From the NCBI GenBank assembly GCA_021773135.1, contig JAJFKP010000061.1:1-64000 (forward strand): a DNA stretch of 64,000 nucleotides, read 5' to 3'. Of this stretch, positions 50,550 through 59,366 are shown piece after piece. Origin of the DNA: Woeseiaceae bacterium. GTDB taxonomy: Bacteria > Pseudomonadota > Gammaproteobacteria > Steroidobacterales > Woeseiaceae. The position numbers were made by a program, and so were the translations under genes. The notes below the pieces were generated by a model. The model did no database searches. It had not been told where the DNA came from and was given only the letters and a program-made list of their open reading frames with translations. Position 1 is the first letter of the stretch. The number at the start of each line of letters is the position of its first letter.

Positions 50550-52276
50550 AGGTCGAGACCCAGGCTGATGTGAACCCGAACGCTCGTACCTGGATCGTCC
50601 AGCGGATGCGCGAGGTCCAATCGGATTGGTCCAACGGGCGAATACCAGCGCACGCCAAGTCCTGCGCCGGTACTCAGGTCAACGTCAGAATTGTTAAACG
50701 CACTGCCGGTATCTGCGAACACAGCAACAGCCCATTGCGGTTTGAACAGGTAATCGAATTCCAGGCTGCCCTCCAGCAGATTGCTGCCGCCAATAACCAG
50801 GCCATCGGCGTCCACCGGGCCAAGGGTCTCAAAATCGTAGCCCCGCACACTGCGGTCTCCGCCCGCGAACATGCGCACGGATACCGGCAACGCGGTCAGG
50901 TTTTCTTTTGCCGTGACGCCAGCCGTGCCGCGCGCCAGGATGCGAATTTTCTCGGAGAACGAGTGAATCCATTTAGCCGTAAAATTAAACTGCGCGAAAC
51001 TGGTGTCAGAAAGCAAAGCGTCACTGGCGCCGTGCACGTCAAAACTCAAGCGCAGTCCGTTCGTTACGCGACTCAGCTCCCGCCCGCGAGCCGATTCCCA
51101 GTTGATGCCAAGAATAACGAGCTCGCTGTTCGTGTCCTGATCACCGACTTTGAATTCTTCAACGGCATAGTCGATGTAACGCGTCTCGAGCCACAACTTG
51201 CCCAGGCTCCGCGAACGCTGAATACCAATTTTGTAGGTGTCCCGCTCGCTTGTATCGGTGTCTTCATGCTGTATACCGAGTACGGCGTTAACCCATTCCT
51301 TGCGTGGATCCCGCCGCGGCCATCGATACGTCGCCGACAATTCTGACCGGACCGAGGACGCGAACAGTTGACTCTCGAACTGGTGGCCTTTGTCATTCCT
51401 GCGCCTGTTTGTATAGCCAAGTCGGCCATGCGGACCTGTGTCAGTGGTGAATCCAGCACCAATCGAATAGATTCGACGCGTCCCGGGCTGCAGTTCCACG
51501 TCTAATGGCACGGTCTTCTGTTCTTCATCCAGCGGTTCGGTGCTGATCGAAACGGCACCAAAATAGGTGCTGCCGTTAAGCGCGTCGTAGAGGCTGTTGA
51601 TGGCCTCTGACCGGTAGAAATCTCCACTCCGTATGTCGGTGAATCCGAGCATCAGGTTTTCGCGCAGGATGCCTTCAGTAAAATTGATTTCGCCAAAACG
51701 GTAGCGCGGTCCGCTGGACAGCGTCAGTCGCATGTCGGCTGCGTATTTGTCCGGGTCAACGATGACTTCGCTGCGCAAAAATTCAGCATCAAAGTAGCCG
51801 CGGGCGATTGCGCTGCTCAACAGAGTCGTTTTGTAGGTTTCGTATTGCCCGTGGTTCAGTATCCTGCCAGCGGATGGTTTGTTTGCCTCAACCAGGGAAC
51901 CGAATTCGACGTCAACGGCGGCACCACCGACTATTTCAATGCCGACGTTGCGCAGAACCACCGGGTCTCCGACTTTTACGTCGAGGCTCGCCTGCCAGCA
52001 TTCCTCTTCGAATGAAAGCGATTTGGAAATTTCGATGTCGTAATAACCCAGTGCTTCCAGTGCACTGCGTAGATTCTTGTCGGCATCCTTAAAGAGTCGC
52101 TCGACGCGCCAGCGCGCTGCCGTACATTCGGCGGCGGCGAGCGGCATTACGGTTCGGGCGTTCGCCTCCTGCGCTCCATCGAGGCCAGTGTAGGTAACTG
52201 CAGCGGAAACATCGCCCGCAACTGCCAGGACCGCCCAGCCGGCAATGCGGGTAAAATATATTTTAATCAGGTTCAC
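50546..52276 (-). CDS. tamA: Translocation and assembly module outer-membrane barrel TamA
   Basis: TamA is a Omp85-family protein: POTRA domains followed by a 16-strand barrel. The 576-residue product begins at GTG 52276; a signal peptide (RIAGWAVLAVAGDVSAA) is followed by three POTRA-like segments (for example LRSALEALGYYDIEIS, YGxF-like DAEFLRSEVIVDP) and the barrel with GGDRSVRGYDFETLGP (the Omp85 VRG(Y/F) loop) and the closing SVRVHISLGLDL. Length equals E. coli TamA (577). The Shine-Dalgarno-like AAAGG lies directly against the GTG, which is too close, so a nearby alternative start is possible. Confidence 0.94.
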   Translation of the reverse strand: MNLIKIYFTRIAGWAVLAVAGDVSAAVTYTGLDGAQEANARTVMPLAAAECTAARWRVERLFKDADKNLRSALEALGYYDIEISKSLSFEEECWQASLDVKVGDPVVLRNVGIEIVGGAAVDVEFGSLVEANKPSAGRILNHGQYETYKTTLLSSAIARGYFDAEFLRSEVIVDPDKYAADMRLTLSSGPRYRFGEINFTEGILRENLMLGFTDIRSGDFYRSEAINSLYDALNGSTYFGAVSISTEPLDEEQKTVPLDVELQPGTRRIYSIGAGFTTDTGPHGRLGYTNRRRNDKGHQFESQLFASSVRSELSATYRWPRRDPRKEWVNAVLGIQHEDTDTSERDTYKIGIQRSRSLGKLWLETRYIDYAVEEFKVGDQDTNSELVILGINWESARGRELSRVTNGLRLSFDVHGASDALLSDTSFAQFNFTAKWIHSFSEKIRILARGTAGVTAKENLTALPVSVRMFAGGDRSVRGYDFETLGPVDADGLVIGGSNLLEGSLEFDYLFKPQWAVAVFADTGSAFNNSDVDLSTGAGLGVRWYSPVGPIRLDLAHPLDDPGTSVRVHISLGLDL

Positions 52277-52418
52277 CTTTGGGAGGCAGAATTGTCTGTT
52301 TCGACTATCAAAGCTACCGATAAGTTTGGTTTAATATCATAGTGCAACAAGATTCCAGAGATACTCTCGCAGCGCCATTTAACCGGCAATTTGCACGAAT
52401 TCAACCCCATTAGGAATT
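52277..52418. other. Divergent intergenic region tamA / mscS-like
   Basis: A 142-base AT-richer gap between tamA (minus) and the MscS-like gene (plus), holding both promoters. TTTAATATCATAG-type hexamers are present around 52330, but I cannot assign a specific -35/-10 pair. Confidence 0.3.
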
Positions 52419-53321
52419 ATGCTGGAAAAGTTCGAGACAGTCTGGGCCTTTACGTTGATTCAGCTCCCCGGCGGGCAGCCGGTATCAATCGGGCAAATTG
52501 TACTCGTTACTGTCATCCTGATCATCGGCTACCTGGCCAGCAGGTTCATTGAACGCGCAATTGAGCGTCGCCTCCAAAGGACTGATGTCACCGCGGACGC
52601 CACGCATGTCTTAAAAAGAGTTTCTTTCTACCTGCTGATCATTTTCGTCATCATGACAGCGCTGAGCCTCCTGCGCATCCCGCTGGCGGCGTTTGCATTT
52701 GTATCAGGCGCGGTGGCAATCGGAGTTGGGTTCGGCGCGCAGAATATTATCAACAATTTTATCAGCGGCTGGATCCTGATGTTCGAACGTCCGGTTCGAA
52801 TCGGGGACTTTATTGAACTCGACGAACACAAAGGGGTCGTCGAGGAAATTGGCAATCGTTCAACCCGGATTCGGCGCACTGACGGTGTACACATACTGAT
52901 TCCGAATAGCCAGCTGCTTGAAAGGAAGGTTGTTAACTGGACGCTGGTTGATCTGGATATACGCAGCATCGTGAGGGTAGGTGTTGCCTACGGCTCGCCG
53001 ACGCGCCTGGTGGAAAAATTAATATCGCAGGCGGTCAATGAGATTCCGCAGATCAGCCAGGATCCTGCACCCCTGGTGCTGTTCGAAGATTTCGGTGACA
53101 GCGCGCTGATTTTCGATGTTTATTTTTGGGCCGAAATGCGGGGTGAAAAGGACCAGCGCGTCCTTCGCAGCGACGTGCGCTATCGGATAGACGAACTCTT
53201 CCGGGAAAACGGTGTTGTCATCGCGTTTCCGCAACGAGACCTGCACTTCGATGCAGACGCGCCACTCAACGTTCGCATGCTGGATTCGGGTAATGATCAA
53301 ACCCGGGATGGCAATCGATGA
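52419..53321 (+). CDS. MscS-family small-conductance mechanosensitive channel
   Basis: The 300-residue product has three membrane helices (about residues 25-45, 68-88 and 92-118) and the pore helix TM3 with Gly/Ala packing (FVSGAVAIGVGFGAQNIINNFISG, seen as AVAIGVGFGAQNIINN). The family's beta domain follows (RPVRIGDFIELDEHKGVVEEIGNRSTRIRR, seen as RIGDFIELDE), then the cytoplasmic cage. Length is near E. coli MscS (286). It releases solutes on hypo-osmotic shock. The stop overlaps the ZntB-like start by four bases. Confidence 0.9.
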   Translation: MLEKFETVWAFTLIQLPGGQPVSIGQIVLVTVILIIGYLASRFIERAIERRLQRTDVTADATHVLKRVSFYLLIIFVIMTALSLLRIPLAAFAFVSGAVAIGVGFGAQNIINNFISGWILMFERPVRIGDFIELDEHKGVVEEIGNRSTRIRRTDGVHILIPNSQLLERKVVNWTLVDLDIRSIVRVGVAYGSPTRLVEKLISQAVNEIPQISQDPAPLVLFEDFGDSALIFDVYFWAEMRGEKDQRVLRSDVRYRIDELFRENGVVIAFPQRDLHFDADAPLNVRMLDSGNDQTRDGNR

Positions 53322-54295
53322 GTGCGATACCAACGTCGTTTGAATTCGCAATGCTTTTGGATGGCAACGGCAGTGCCCAACTCCTGACAGGCGACGATGC
53401 CTCTCAGTGGTCAAATGACGACGGAATATTATGGGTTGACTGCGATCAAAGTAAAAAGGAAGCGCAAGCATGGCTGCTGGCTGACGCAAGCTTAGATTCG
53501 AAAATAAGCGATCTTTTACTTGCCGGCGAAACACGACCGCGCTCAATGCCGAGTGAAGCAGGGCTTGCTGTCATTCTTCGCGGCATCAATATGAATCCGG
53601 GTGCGTTACCGGACGATATGGTTGCCATCAGGATCTGGCTTGAGAAACGGCGCATTATTACGTCGCATCGCAGATACCTGTCGTCTGTTACTGATTTGCG
53701 CGAAGATCTGGAAGCTGGCGAAGGGCCCAAGACGGTCGGCGAGTTCCTGGTGTCGCTGACAGGCTGCCTGTCCGTTCGAATTGGAGCAGCGGTCGAAAAC
53801 ATAGAGCAGCTGGTCGAATCGGTGGAAGCGGATGTCGTCGGCGGAGACATTGGCGAACTTCGCTCCTCGCTGTCCACTGTGCGCCGGCAGGCCGCAGCGA
53901 TTCGACGCTATCTCTCGCCACAGCGAGACGCACTCGAACGACTCGTGCGCGCACACGGTGAACTTCTGTCCGAGGCGGAAGTGTATTACCTTCGCGAAGA
54001 AAGCGATGTACTGACGCGACAGCTCGAAGACCTTGATCTTGCACGTGAACAAGCGCTGGTTGCTCAGGAAGAATTAATGAACCGATTCGCGCAGGAGCAG
54101 AATTCGCGCATGTACCTGCTTTCGGTCGTCGCGGCGATTTTTCTTCCTCTAACCTTTGTAACAGGATTGTTCGGAATGAACGTTGCCGGATTGCCGGGAA
54201 CCGAAAATCCAGGCAGTTTTGCTTACGCGGTAGTATTGATGACTGCTCTCGGCATCGCTTTGATCTTTTTCTTCAAATGGAAAAAATGGATTTAG
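53318..54295 (+). CDS. zntB: CorA-type divalent-metal transporter, ZntB-like
   Basis: The 325-residue product has a large cytoplasmic N-terminal domain, a long helix with the coiled-coil LSEAEVYYLREESDVLTRQLEDLDLAREQ (seen as VYYLREESDVLTRQL) and two C-terminal membrane helices. Between them lies the conserved Gly-Met-Asn at residues 286-288 (LFGMNVAGLPG), the selectivity motif of CorA/ZntB. The protein ends with a basic KWKKWI. ZntB transports zinc, CorA magnesium; sequence alone favours the ZntB branch (VAGLPG after GMN) but the ion is not proven. Translationally coupled to the MscS-like gene. Confidence 0.85.
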   Translation: MSAIPTSFEFAMLLDGNGSAQLLTGDDASQWSNDDGILWVDCDQSKKEAQAWLLADASLDSKISDLLLAGETRPRSMPSEAGLAVILRGINMNPGALPDDMVAIRIWLEKRRIITSHRRYLSSVTDLREDLEAGEGPKTVGEFLVSLTGCLSVRIGAAVENIEQLVESVEADVVGGDIGELRSSLSTVRRQAAAIRRYLSPQRDALERLVRAHGELLSEAEVYYLREESDVLTRQLEDLDLAREQALVAQEELMNRFAQEQNSRMYLLSVVAAIFLPLTFVTGLFGMNVAGLPGTENPGSFAYAVVLMTALGIALIFFFKWKKWI

Positions 54296-54439
54296 CTCAC
54301 CGCGCGCCGCCGCCTCATCTGTTGACTGTTTTCCGGGTTAAGTTTCTCTATCGATTGACTAACGGTCGTTTCTGGCCGATAGACGGTGGTTTTCCGACGA
54401 ACGGTATCACTGGCCGGACGGCGGTGTGAATCTTTAATC

Positions 54440-54453
54440 CTGACTTCAGTCAG
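54440..54453. repeat. 6-bp inverted repeat CTGACT-TC-AGTCAG
   Basis: Short perfect inverted repeat upstream of the 68-residue gene at 54490. It could be an operator or a small hairpin; no further support. Confidence 0.3.
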
Positions 54454-54489
54454 AATGTACATGAACCGTTGGGCAGCGAGAGAGATACA

Positions 54490-54696
54490 ATGAATTCACA
54501 TAATCCAAAACCGGAAATGTCGCTTCACAAGACGCCGGTCGCGACGGAGGAAAGTATTGCCGCGGCCAAGGTGTTGAACTCGTCGATGATCGTGCAAACA
54601 GAATTGTCGCTCGACGACAACTTCGATATCGGTACCGACCCTTACAATTCGACCGGGCAACACGTCATCCTGAGCCAAACCACCCGCAGAGATTAG
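54490..54696 (+). CDS. Small soluble protein of unknown function (68 residues)
   Basis: The product has no recognised family. From ATG 54490, with GAGAGAG upstream, it reads MNSHNPKPEMSLHKTPVATE, then a helix-like AAKVLNSSMIVQTELSLDDN and ends STGQHVILSQTTRRD. It is polar, with no signal peptide or membrane segment. It stands alone between the ZntB-like gene and the secreted hydrolase. The longer open frame from 54469 adds only seven residues. Confidence 0.5.
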   Translation: MNSHNPKPEMSLHKTPVATEESIAAAKVLNSSMIVQTELSLDDNFDIGTDPYNSTGQHVILSQTTRRD

Positions 54697-54818
54697 CGGG
54701 GCAGACGGGTCAAATACGGCTGGTGCATGCTGCGCCGGCCGTGGAATTGGTTTATAACCTCATGGCGTCCGCAATAGCGTCCATTGCGGCGACCCTTCGC
54801 GTCAAGAGGTAAGCCAAC

Positions 54819-55772
54819 ATGAAACAGCTCTTCCTGTGCCTTGCTAGCGTCGGGTTGTGCGCTTTCGCCCAAGCTCAGACACTCAAGCCGGGCGAGGGAT
54901 TTGTCGACGTGCCGGGTGGCCCGGTCTGGTACAAGGTGAGCGGCGATGGAGCGGGCCTCCCTTTGCTGGTTCTGCATGGTGGACCTGGGGGCACATCCTG
55001 TGGTCAGTCGCGCCTGGAAGTATTGGGCGCCGAACGTCCGATTATCCGTTATGACCAGCTTGGCACCGGTCGGTCCGGGAGACCGGAGAATATCGAATTG
55101 TGGCGGGCGGACCTGATAGTGGAAAGGCTGCATGCGTTGCGAACAGAGCTCGGTCTCGACGAATTCCATATCGTCGGTCATTCCTGGGGCGGTGCGCTGG
55201 CTGCGGCCTATGTCATCGCAAAAGGCAGCGACGGCATTGCCTCGGTGACGCTGTCGTCCCCGCTTCTGAGTACGCCTGACTGGATTGCCGATGCCAATTA
55301 TCTGCGTACGCAGCTGCCGGATGATGTTCAGGCGACACTCGAGCGCCACGAGACGGCCGGCACCGTCGACTCCGATGAATACAAAGAAGCAACTGCGGTC
55401 TTTTACGAACGCCACATTTTTGCCGGAAAAAGGGGAACAAGCCCGGCTGACTGCGATGGCGTAACCGGAAACTCATTTATTTACCGCCATATGTGGGGGC
55501 CGACTGAGTTTTACGCGACCGGCAACCTGGTCGACTTCGACGTGACCGATCAACTCCACAAAATCGATGTTCCGGTTTTATTGATGGCGGGCGAATTTGA
55601 CGAGGCACGTCCCGAACGCCTGGCACAGTATCAACGGCTGATTCCGGATGCTCGCCTGGAAGTCATCGCAGACGCCGCACATGCATCGCTCAGCAAAAAG
55701 CCGGACGAATACCGCGCGATTCTCGAATCATTTCTCGACAGCGTGGAAGCAAGAAGAGCTCGCCATGACTGA
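54819..55772 (+). CDS. Exported alpha/beta hydrolase, proline iminopeptidase-type
   Basis: The 317-residue product has a signal peptide (QLFLCLASVGLCAFAQA). It has the proline iminopeptidase/tricorn-factor pattern: oxyanion motif HGGPGG at residues 53-58, YDQLGTGRSGRP, and nucleophile elbow Gly-His-Ser122-Trp-Gly-Gly. The acid and His are in AGEFDEARPERLAQY and ADAAHASLSKKPDEY. Such enzymes remove N-terminal proline or related residues, or hydrolyse amides; the export suggests extracytoplasmic peptide use. Its 3' end overlaps the next gene by 8 bases. Confidence 0.88.
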   Translation: MKQLFLCLASVGLCAFAQAQTLKPGEGFVDVPGGPVWYKVSGDGAGLPLLVLHGGPGGTSCGQSRLEVLGAERPIIRYDQLGTGRSGRPENIELWRADLIVERLHALRTELGLDEFHIVGHSWGGALAAAYVIAKGSDGIASVTLSSPLLSTPDWIADANYLRTQLPDDVQATLERHETAGTVDSDEYKEATAVFYERHIFAGKRGTSPADCDGVTGNSFIYRHMWGPTEFYATGNLVDFDVTDQLHKIDVPVLLMAGEFDEARPERLAQYQRLIPDARLEVIADAAHASLSKKPDEYRAILESFLDSVEARRARHD

Positions 55773-56253
55773 AAGTAAGGAAAAAGCGTCCGGCGCCGCC
55801 GTCAGAATCCCACCCCCGGTCGTTGGGATTGTAACGATAGTTGCCGGCTACCTGGCAGGCAGGGTATTCCCGATCCTGACAGATTTTGATCTGCCGACGC
55901 CATTGCGCTATTGGGCCGGTGGCCTGCTTGTGGCCGTTTCCATTGGCGTTCTGGGTGCCTGGCCTGCGTGGCTGTTCAAGAAGACCGGGCAGAACCCCAC
56001 GCCGTGGTCGGAGACGCCTGAAATTATCGTGCTTGGCCCCTATAAGTTCACGCGCAATCCGATGTACCTGATGATGGTTCTCGTCTGCCTTGGGTTTGGC
56101 GTCATGTTATCCGAGGCCTGGATAGTGATTCTCACACCCGTACTTGCCGTCGCGCTCTATCATATTGCGATTAAGCATGAAGAGACCTACCTGGAAGCCG
56201 TTTTTGGCGACTCCTATCGCGAATACAGGAAAGCGGTGCGACGCTGGATCTGA
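55765..56253 (+). CDS. Isoprenylcysteine methyltransferase/PEMT-like membrane protein
   Basis: The 162-residue product has four hydrophobic segments and the C-terminal methyltransferase signature of the ICMT/phospholipid methyltransferase group: GPYKFTRNPMYLMMVLVCLGF and later HEETYLEAVFGDSYREYRKAVRRWI (seen as EETYLEAVFGDSYREY). The conserved Arg-Asn-Pro-Met-Tyr and the Glu-Glu pair are the SAM-binding residues. Bacterial members methylate lipids or unknown small substrates; the substrate here is unknown. Start ATG 55765 lies inside the end of the hydrolase gene. Confidence 0.85.
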   Translation: MTESKEKASGAAVRIPPPVVGIVTIVAGYLAGRVFPILTDFDLPTPLRYWAGGLLVAVSIGVLGAWPAWLFKKTGQNPTPWSETPEIIVLGPYKFTRNPMYLMMVLVCLGFGVMLSEAWIVILTPVLAVALYHIAIKHEETYLEAVFGDSYREYRKAVRRWI

Positions 56254-56368
56254 GTCGAATAGCCGGAGAGCGCGCTCGATCACGGAGTTTCCGAAACGAA
56301 TGCTTGCGGTTCGGGCACAATATGATGGATGATGAGTTCAAGCGCTTGCGCATCTTCAGAGAATAAAA

Positions 56369-56521
56369 ATGCGTCGTATGGAAACCCTGGTTCAATTTCT
56401 TGATGACCTGGACGATCTGATCATCGCCACATCTTTCCGCTTACGGCGCCAGCTGGCGCGGCGTACTCGTGAACGCCGGCAAGAACCCAGAAACATGGCC
56501 CCGCGCCGACGCGAGCTCTAA
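56369..56521 (+). CDS. Small basic protein (50 residues), tentative
   Basis: A short open frame (MRRMETLVQFLDDLDDLIIA then RLRRQLARRTRERRQEPR) begins with an acidic, amphipathic helix and ends strongly basic. It has no signal peptide. A weak AGAGAA precedes the ATG. It stops 8 bases before the DUF6152 gene stop on the opposite strand. It could be a small regulatory or membrane-associated protein; coding status is unproven. Confidence 0.4.
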   Translation: MRRMETLVQFLDDLDDLIIATSFRLRRQLARRTRERRQEPRNMAPRRREL

Positions 56522-56528
56522 AGACTGA

Positions 56529-57959
56529 CTAGTTCTGATCGCCACCCGGCGAATTCATGAAATAGTCCTCTAGGACCCCCTCAAGCTGCATCCCTCGGTA
56601 AAAAGAATCCGGGTCGCACGGTGCATAAAGCATTTCCTGGCCGTCTGCGCGTCTCCACTGTGTGCGGCGCACAACAGGGCGTTCGTAGTAGTCAGGATCA
56701 TGCAGCGTCGCCTCCATGATCAGCTCACCGTCAGCGTTCAACCAGTAACGTTCGGCGATATGCGCATTTTCCGAGATAGGCTCAACGTTGTGGGTTAGTA
56801 CCGTCTCCGTAAGATTGCCGGTATCGATTACCAGTGTCGACCCGTCCCACGACGCAATCGATTCGCCCATGACGTCGTGCGGTCGATCCGCGCTGTGAGC
56901 GCTGCGATCAAACCAGATGCGGCGAATGTCACTGCCGTTGGCATACAGGAAAGTGAGGCGATTGGTAGTTGCAATGATCTCGACCAGGCCCGGTTCCGCG
57001 TAGCGGCGCATTATTCCGGTCGACATACAGCGCAACGTCGGGTCGTAGAGTCCTTTCTGATACTCAACATGACGCGCCAGGCCGGCCGGGTTCAGTTGCG
57101 GCGTCGTGCGACCTATCGGACCCAGGCTGATGACGCGGGTCCAGACGCCGGTGAGGTCGATCGGCTGCATATCGGCGGGTGTCGAGTGGTCCCAATCATC
57201 GGCGCTGGCTCGCGTCGCTGTAAATGAGCGAGCATCCAGACTGGGAACCGTTGTGTAGCCGGCAATCAGATTAATCGTACCCTCAAGTGCATCATCCGCC
57301 ATGGTGCCGTGCAACTGTAGTTTGGCAGGAAAGCCGCCGAAATTCTCCCGATCAAGGACCATCACGAACGAATCAGCACCAAGGACTACGTCGAGATACT
57401 CGTGGTCAAATATCGCTGCAATTGATTCTCCCTCGCGTCTGAATTCGAGCTGCAGCGGTGCCCCGGGGAGCGGTTTGTCCACATCAAACGCCCAGTGTCC
57501 GAGTAAATGTTCCGCGATTGCCGACTCAGAAAAAGGGACGGCCTCAATTGCTGCCGCGGCGTCAGCAGTTGCGGAACTCTTGCCGTCATCAGCATACATT
57601 GCCAGCGTTTCACCTGACGGCGCGACAATTGATTCAACATAGATCTTCCTTGCGCCGTCCCGACCGGCGAAGCCGTTAACGGTTATCCAGTCGCCCTCCT
57701 TGAGCGTGTCCCGATTCCAACCACGGCGTCGCAAACTCGGGACGTTTTGTGCCTGAACATTCCAGCGTTCGCTGTCGTCGGTCTCGATGAAATATTGGAC
57801 GTGCGGATTTCGATAGCGCACCTCGACGATTGCGCCGGATACCGAGATGGTTGAATTTGCATCGAATTCCGCGGCGAAGGAATGGTGCGCGTTGGTCGTT
57901 GTTGGCGCTGCGACCAGAATTAGTGTTACGGCGGTAGGCAATAAAAAGCGGAATTTCAT
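56529..57959 (-). CDS. Exported DUF6152-family protein
   Basis: The 476-residue product has a signal peptide (LLPTAVTLILVAAPTTTNA) and starts the mature part with HHSFAAEFDANSTISVSG, the DUF6152 N-terminal pattern, followed by VQAQNVPSLRRRGWNRDTLKEGDWITVNGFAG (seen as GDWITVNGFAG), probably an OB-like beta barrel. The large C-terminal half (VWTRVISLGPIGRTTPQLNP onward) is a second domain without a recognised name. Proteins of this family are abundant in marine and soil proteobacteria, often next to transport or degradation genes; function unknown. Divergent from the opine-dehydrogenase-family gene. Confidence 0.8.
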   Translation of the reverse strand: MKFRFLLPTAVTLILVAAPTTTNAHHSFAAEFDANSTISVSGAIVEVRYRNPHVQYFIETDDSERWNVQAQNVPSLRRRGWNRDTLKEGDWITVNGFAGRDGARKIYVESIVAPSGETLAMYADDGKSSATADAAAAIEAVPFSESAIAEHLLGHWAFDVDKPLPGAPLQLEFRREGESIAAIFDHEYLDVVLGADSFVMVLDRENFGGFPAKLQLHGTMADDALEGTINLIAGYTTVPSLDARSFTATRASADDWDHSTPADMQPIDLTGVWTRVISLGPIGRTTPQLNPAGLARHVEYQKGLYDPTLRCMSTGIMRRYAEPGLVEIIATTNRLTFLYANGSDIRRIWFDRSAHSADRPHDVMGESIASWDGSTLVIDTGNLTETVLTHNVEPISENAHIAERYWLNADGELIMEATLHDPDYYERPVVRRTQWRRADGQEMLYAPCDPDSFYRGMQLEGVLEDYFMNSPGGDQN

Positions 57960-58153
57960 TTTCGTTCGTCACTCCTGTCTGCAACAATGGTCGGGGCGGT
58001 TTTTTCCGCCGAACTGGAAAAGTTCCGCTACGACTTAGCAGCGTCCATGTTGTAGACGCCGTAAGTAATTGTACTGGCTTGCAAGCGACATTTCGCAACC
58101 ATAGACTGCGTTTCCGCCATTCAGGCGGTGTCAACGATCCACGGAGACGAACA

Positions 58154-59230
58154 ATGAAAATTGCTGTATTGGGAGCAGGCCCGGGCGGGACTGCGGTTGC
58201 GTTCGACTGTGCGATCCACGGACATCAGGTGCGTTTATTCGATTTTCCGCAGTTTCCTGCGAATATCGCAGCCATTGCAGCCGAAGGCGGCATTCATGCC
58301 GACGGGGATATTTCAGGCTATGGCGATATTGTTGGTGCCGGGCACGATATCGATGCGACGCTCGAAGGCACGGAGCTGATCTATGTGGTCGGGCCCGCCT
58401 ACAGCACCGAGCCTTTTGGTAAAGCAGTCAAAGGAAAGCTGAAACCGGGCCAAACTGTCATCGTGAGTCCCAGTTCCTGCGGCGGTGCGCTGGCCTTCAA
58501 AAATGCCGCTGGCCTGCTGCCCGACGACGACGACGTTCGCGTCGCTGAGACCTCGACCCTCCCGTACGCAGTCCGCCTTCCGGAGCCCGGTCGAATACGC
58601 GTATTCCTCAAATTAAAAGCGGGCAACCTGCTCGCTGCACTACCTGGCAAACACACGCAGGACATTCTGAAAATGATCGACGATGTCTATCCAGAAATGG
58701 AGCCCGCCGGCAGTGTATTGCAGACCAGCCTGCAAAATGCCAACCCAATCATTCATCCTGCCGTCACGCTGAGCAACGCCGCCCGGATAGAGGGGACCGG
58801 CGGAGACTTTCTCTTCTACGAAGAGGGTGTGACAGATTCCGTCGGCCGACTCATCCATAGACTGGATCAGGAACGCATTGCTATTGGAGACAAGATTGGA
58901 ATAAAGGTGCTGCCAGATCCGGAAATGGGTATGCGCCAGGGGTACATGCTGGCTAACAATTACGGTGCCGCCTACCGGGAGGCTCCCGGTTTCATAGGGA
59001 TAGGTGCTCAACCGCAGCTGGACCACCGCTACCTCACCGAGGATGTCGGTTATGGTCTGGTATTCATGTCCGGACTTGCGCGGCAGGTCGGCGTCGAAAC
59101 GCCAACGATGGACGCAATAATTCAGATCACGTCGGTCCTGATGAACCACGACTATGCGGAAGCAGCATTACGTACTCCGGAATCACTCGGGATTGGCGAT
59201 CGAACCGTTGAAGAACTCGGCAACCTGTGA
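58154..59230 (+). CDS. NAD/NADP octopine/nopaline dehydrogenase-family enzyme
   Basis: The 358-residue product starts with the Rossmann motif MKIAVLGAGPGGTAVAFD and has the family's central SPSSCGGALAFKNA and ETSTLPYAVRL segments. The C-terminal domain is helical, with NPIIHPAVTLSNAARIE (a catalytic His-containing segment, His following NPII) and MLANNYGAAY. Family members reductively join an amino acid to a keto acid, or oxidise such opines; substrate cannot be read here. RBS GGAG precedes ATG 58154. The neighbour in the opposite direction is the DUF6152 gene. The next gene on this strand is far, so it is probably monocistronic. Confidence 0.85.
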   Translation: MKIAVLGAGPGGTAVAFDCAIHGHQVRLFDFPQFPANIAAIAAEGGIHADGDISGYGDIVGAGHDIDATLEGTELIYVVGPAYSTEPFGKAVKGKLKPGQTVIVSPSSCGGALAFKNAAGLLPDDDDVRVAETSTLPYAVRLPEPGRIRVFLKLKAGNLLAALPGKHTQDILKMIDDVYPEMEPAGSVLQTSLQNANPIIHPAVTLSNAARIEGTGGDFLFYEEGVTDSVGRLIHRLDQERIAIGDKIGIKVLPDPEMGMRQGYMLANNYGAAYREAPGFIGIGAQPQLDHRYLTEDVGYGLVFMSGLARQVGVETPTMDAIIQITSVLMNHDYAEAALRTPESLGIGDRTVEELGNL

Positions 59231-59258
59231 CTGGTTAGCAACCGGACAAGCCAATTGC

Positions 59259-59267
59259 GGGGACATT
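59259..59267. repeat. GGGGACATT intergenic motif, copy 2
   Basis: Reverse complement of the 39720-39728 motif, located just after the opine-dehydrogenase-family stop. Two occurrences in 64 kb, both in 3' intergenic DNA. Confidence 0.25.
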
Positions 59268-59366
59268 CTGCTTTATCACTATTTTCGATAGATACGTGGT
59301 TAATGCTGAATATCGGTTTGCCCGGGTTGGTCGACACCCAAGGCGACGCGACCAGCTCCGTAAAAC

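Noticed and set aside
50492-51346. Plus-strand open frame of 284 residues opposite tamB/tamA
   Set aside because: Antisense to tamA with its barrel motifs; composition is that of a shadow frame.
53446-54052. Minus-strand open frames opposite the ZntB-like gene
   Set aside because: Three overlapping shadow frames with no start signals; the plus-strand gene has the GMN motif.
54693-55415. Minus-strand open frame of 240 residues opposite the secreted hydrolase
   Set aside because: The plus-strand gene has signal peptide and catalytic motifs; the antisense frame has none.
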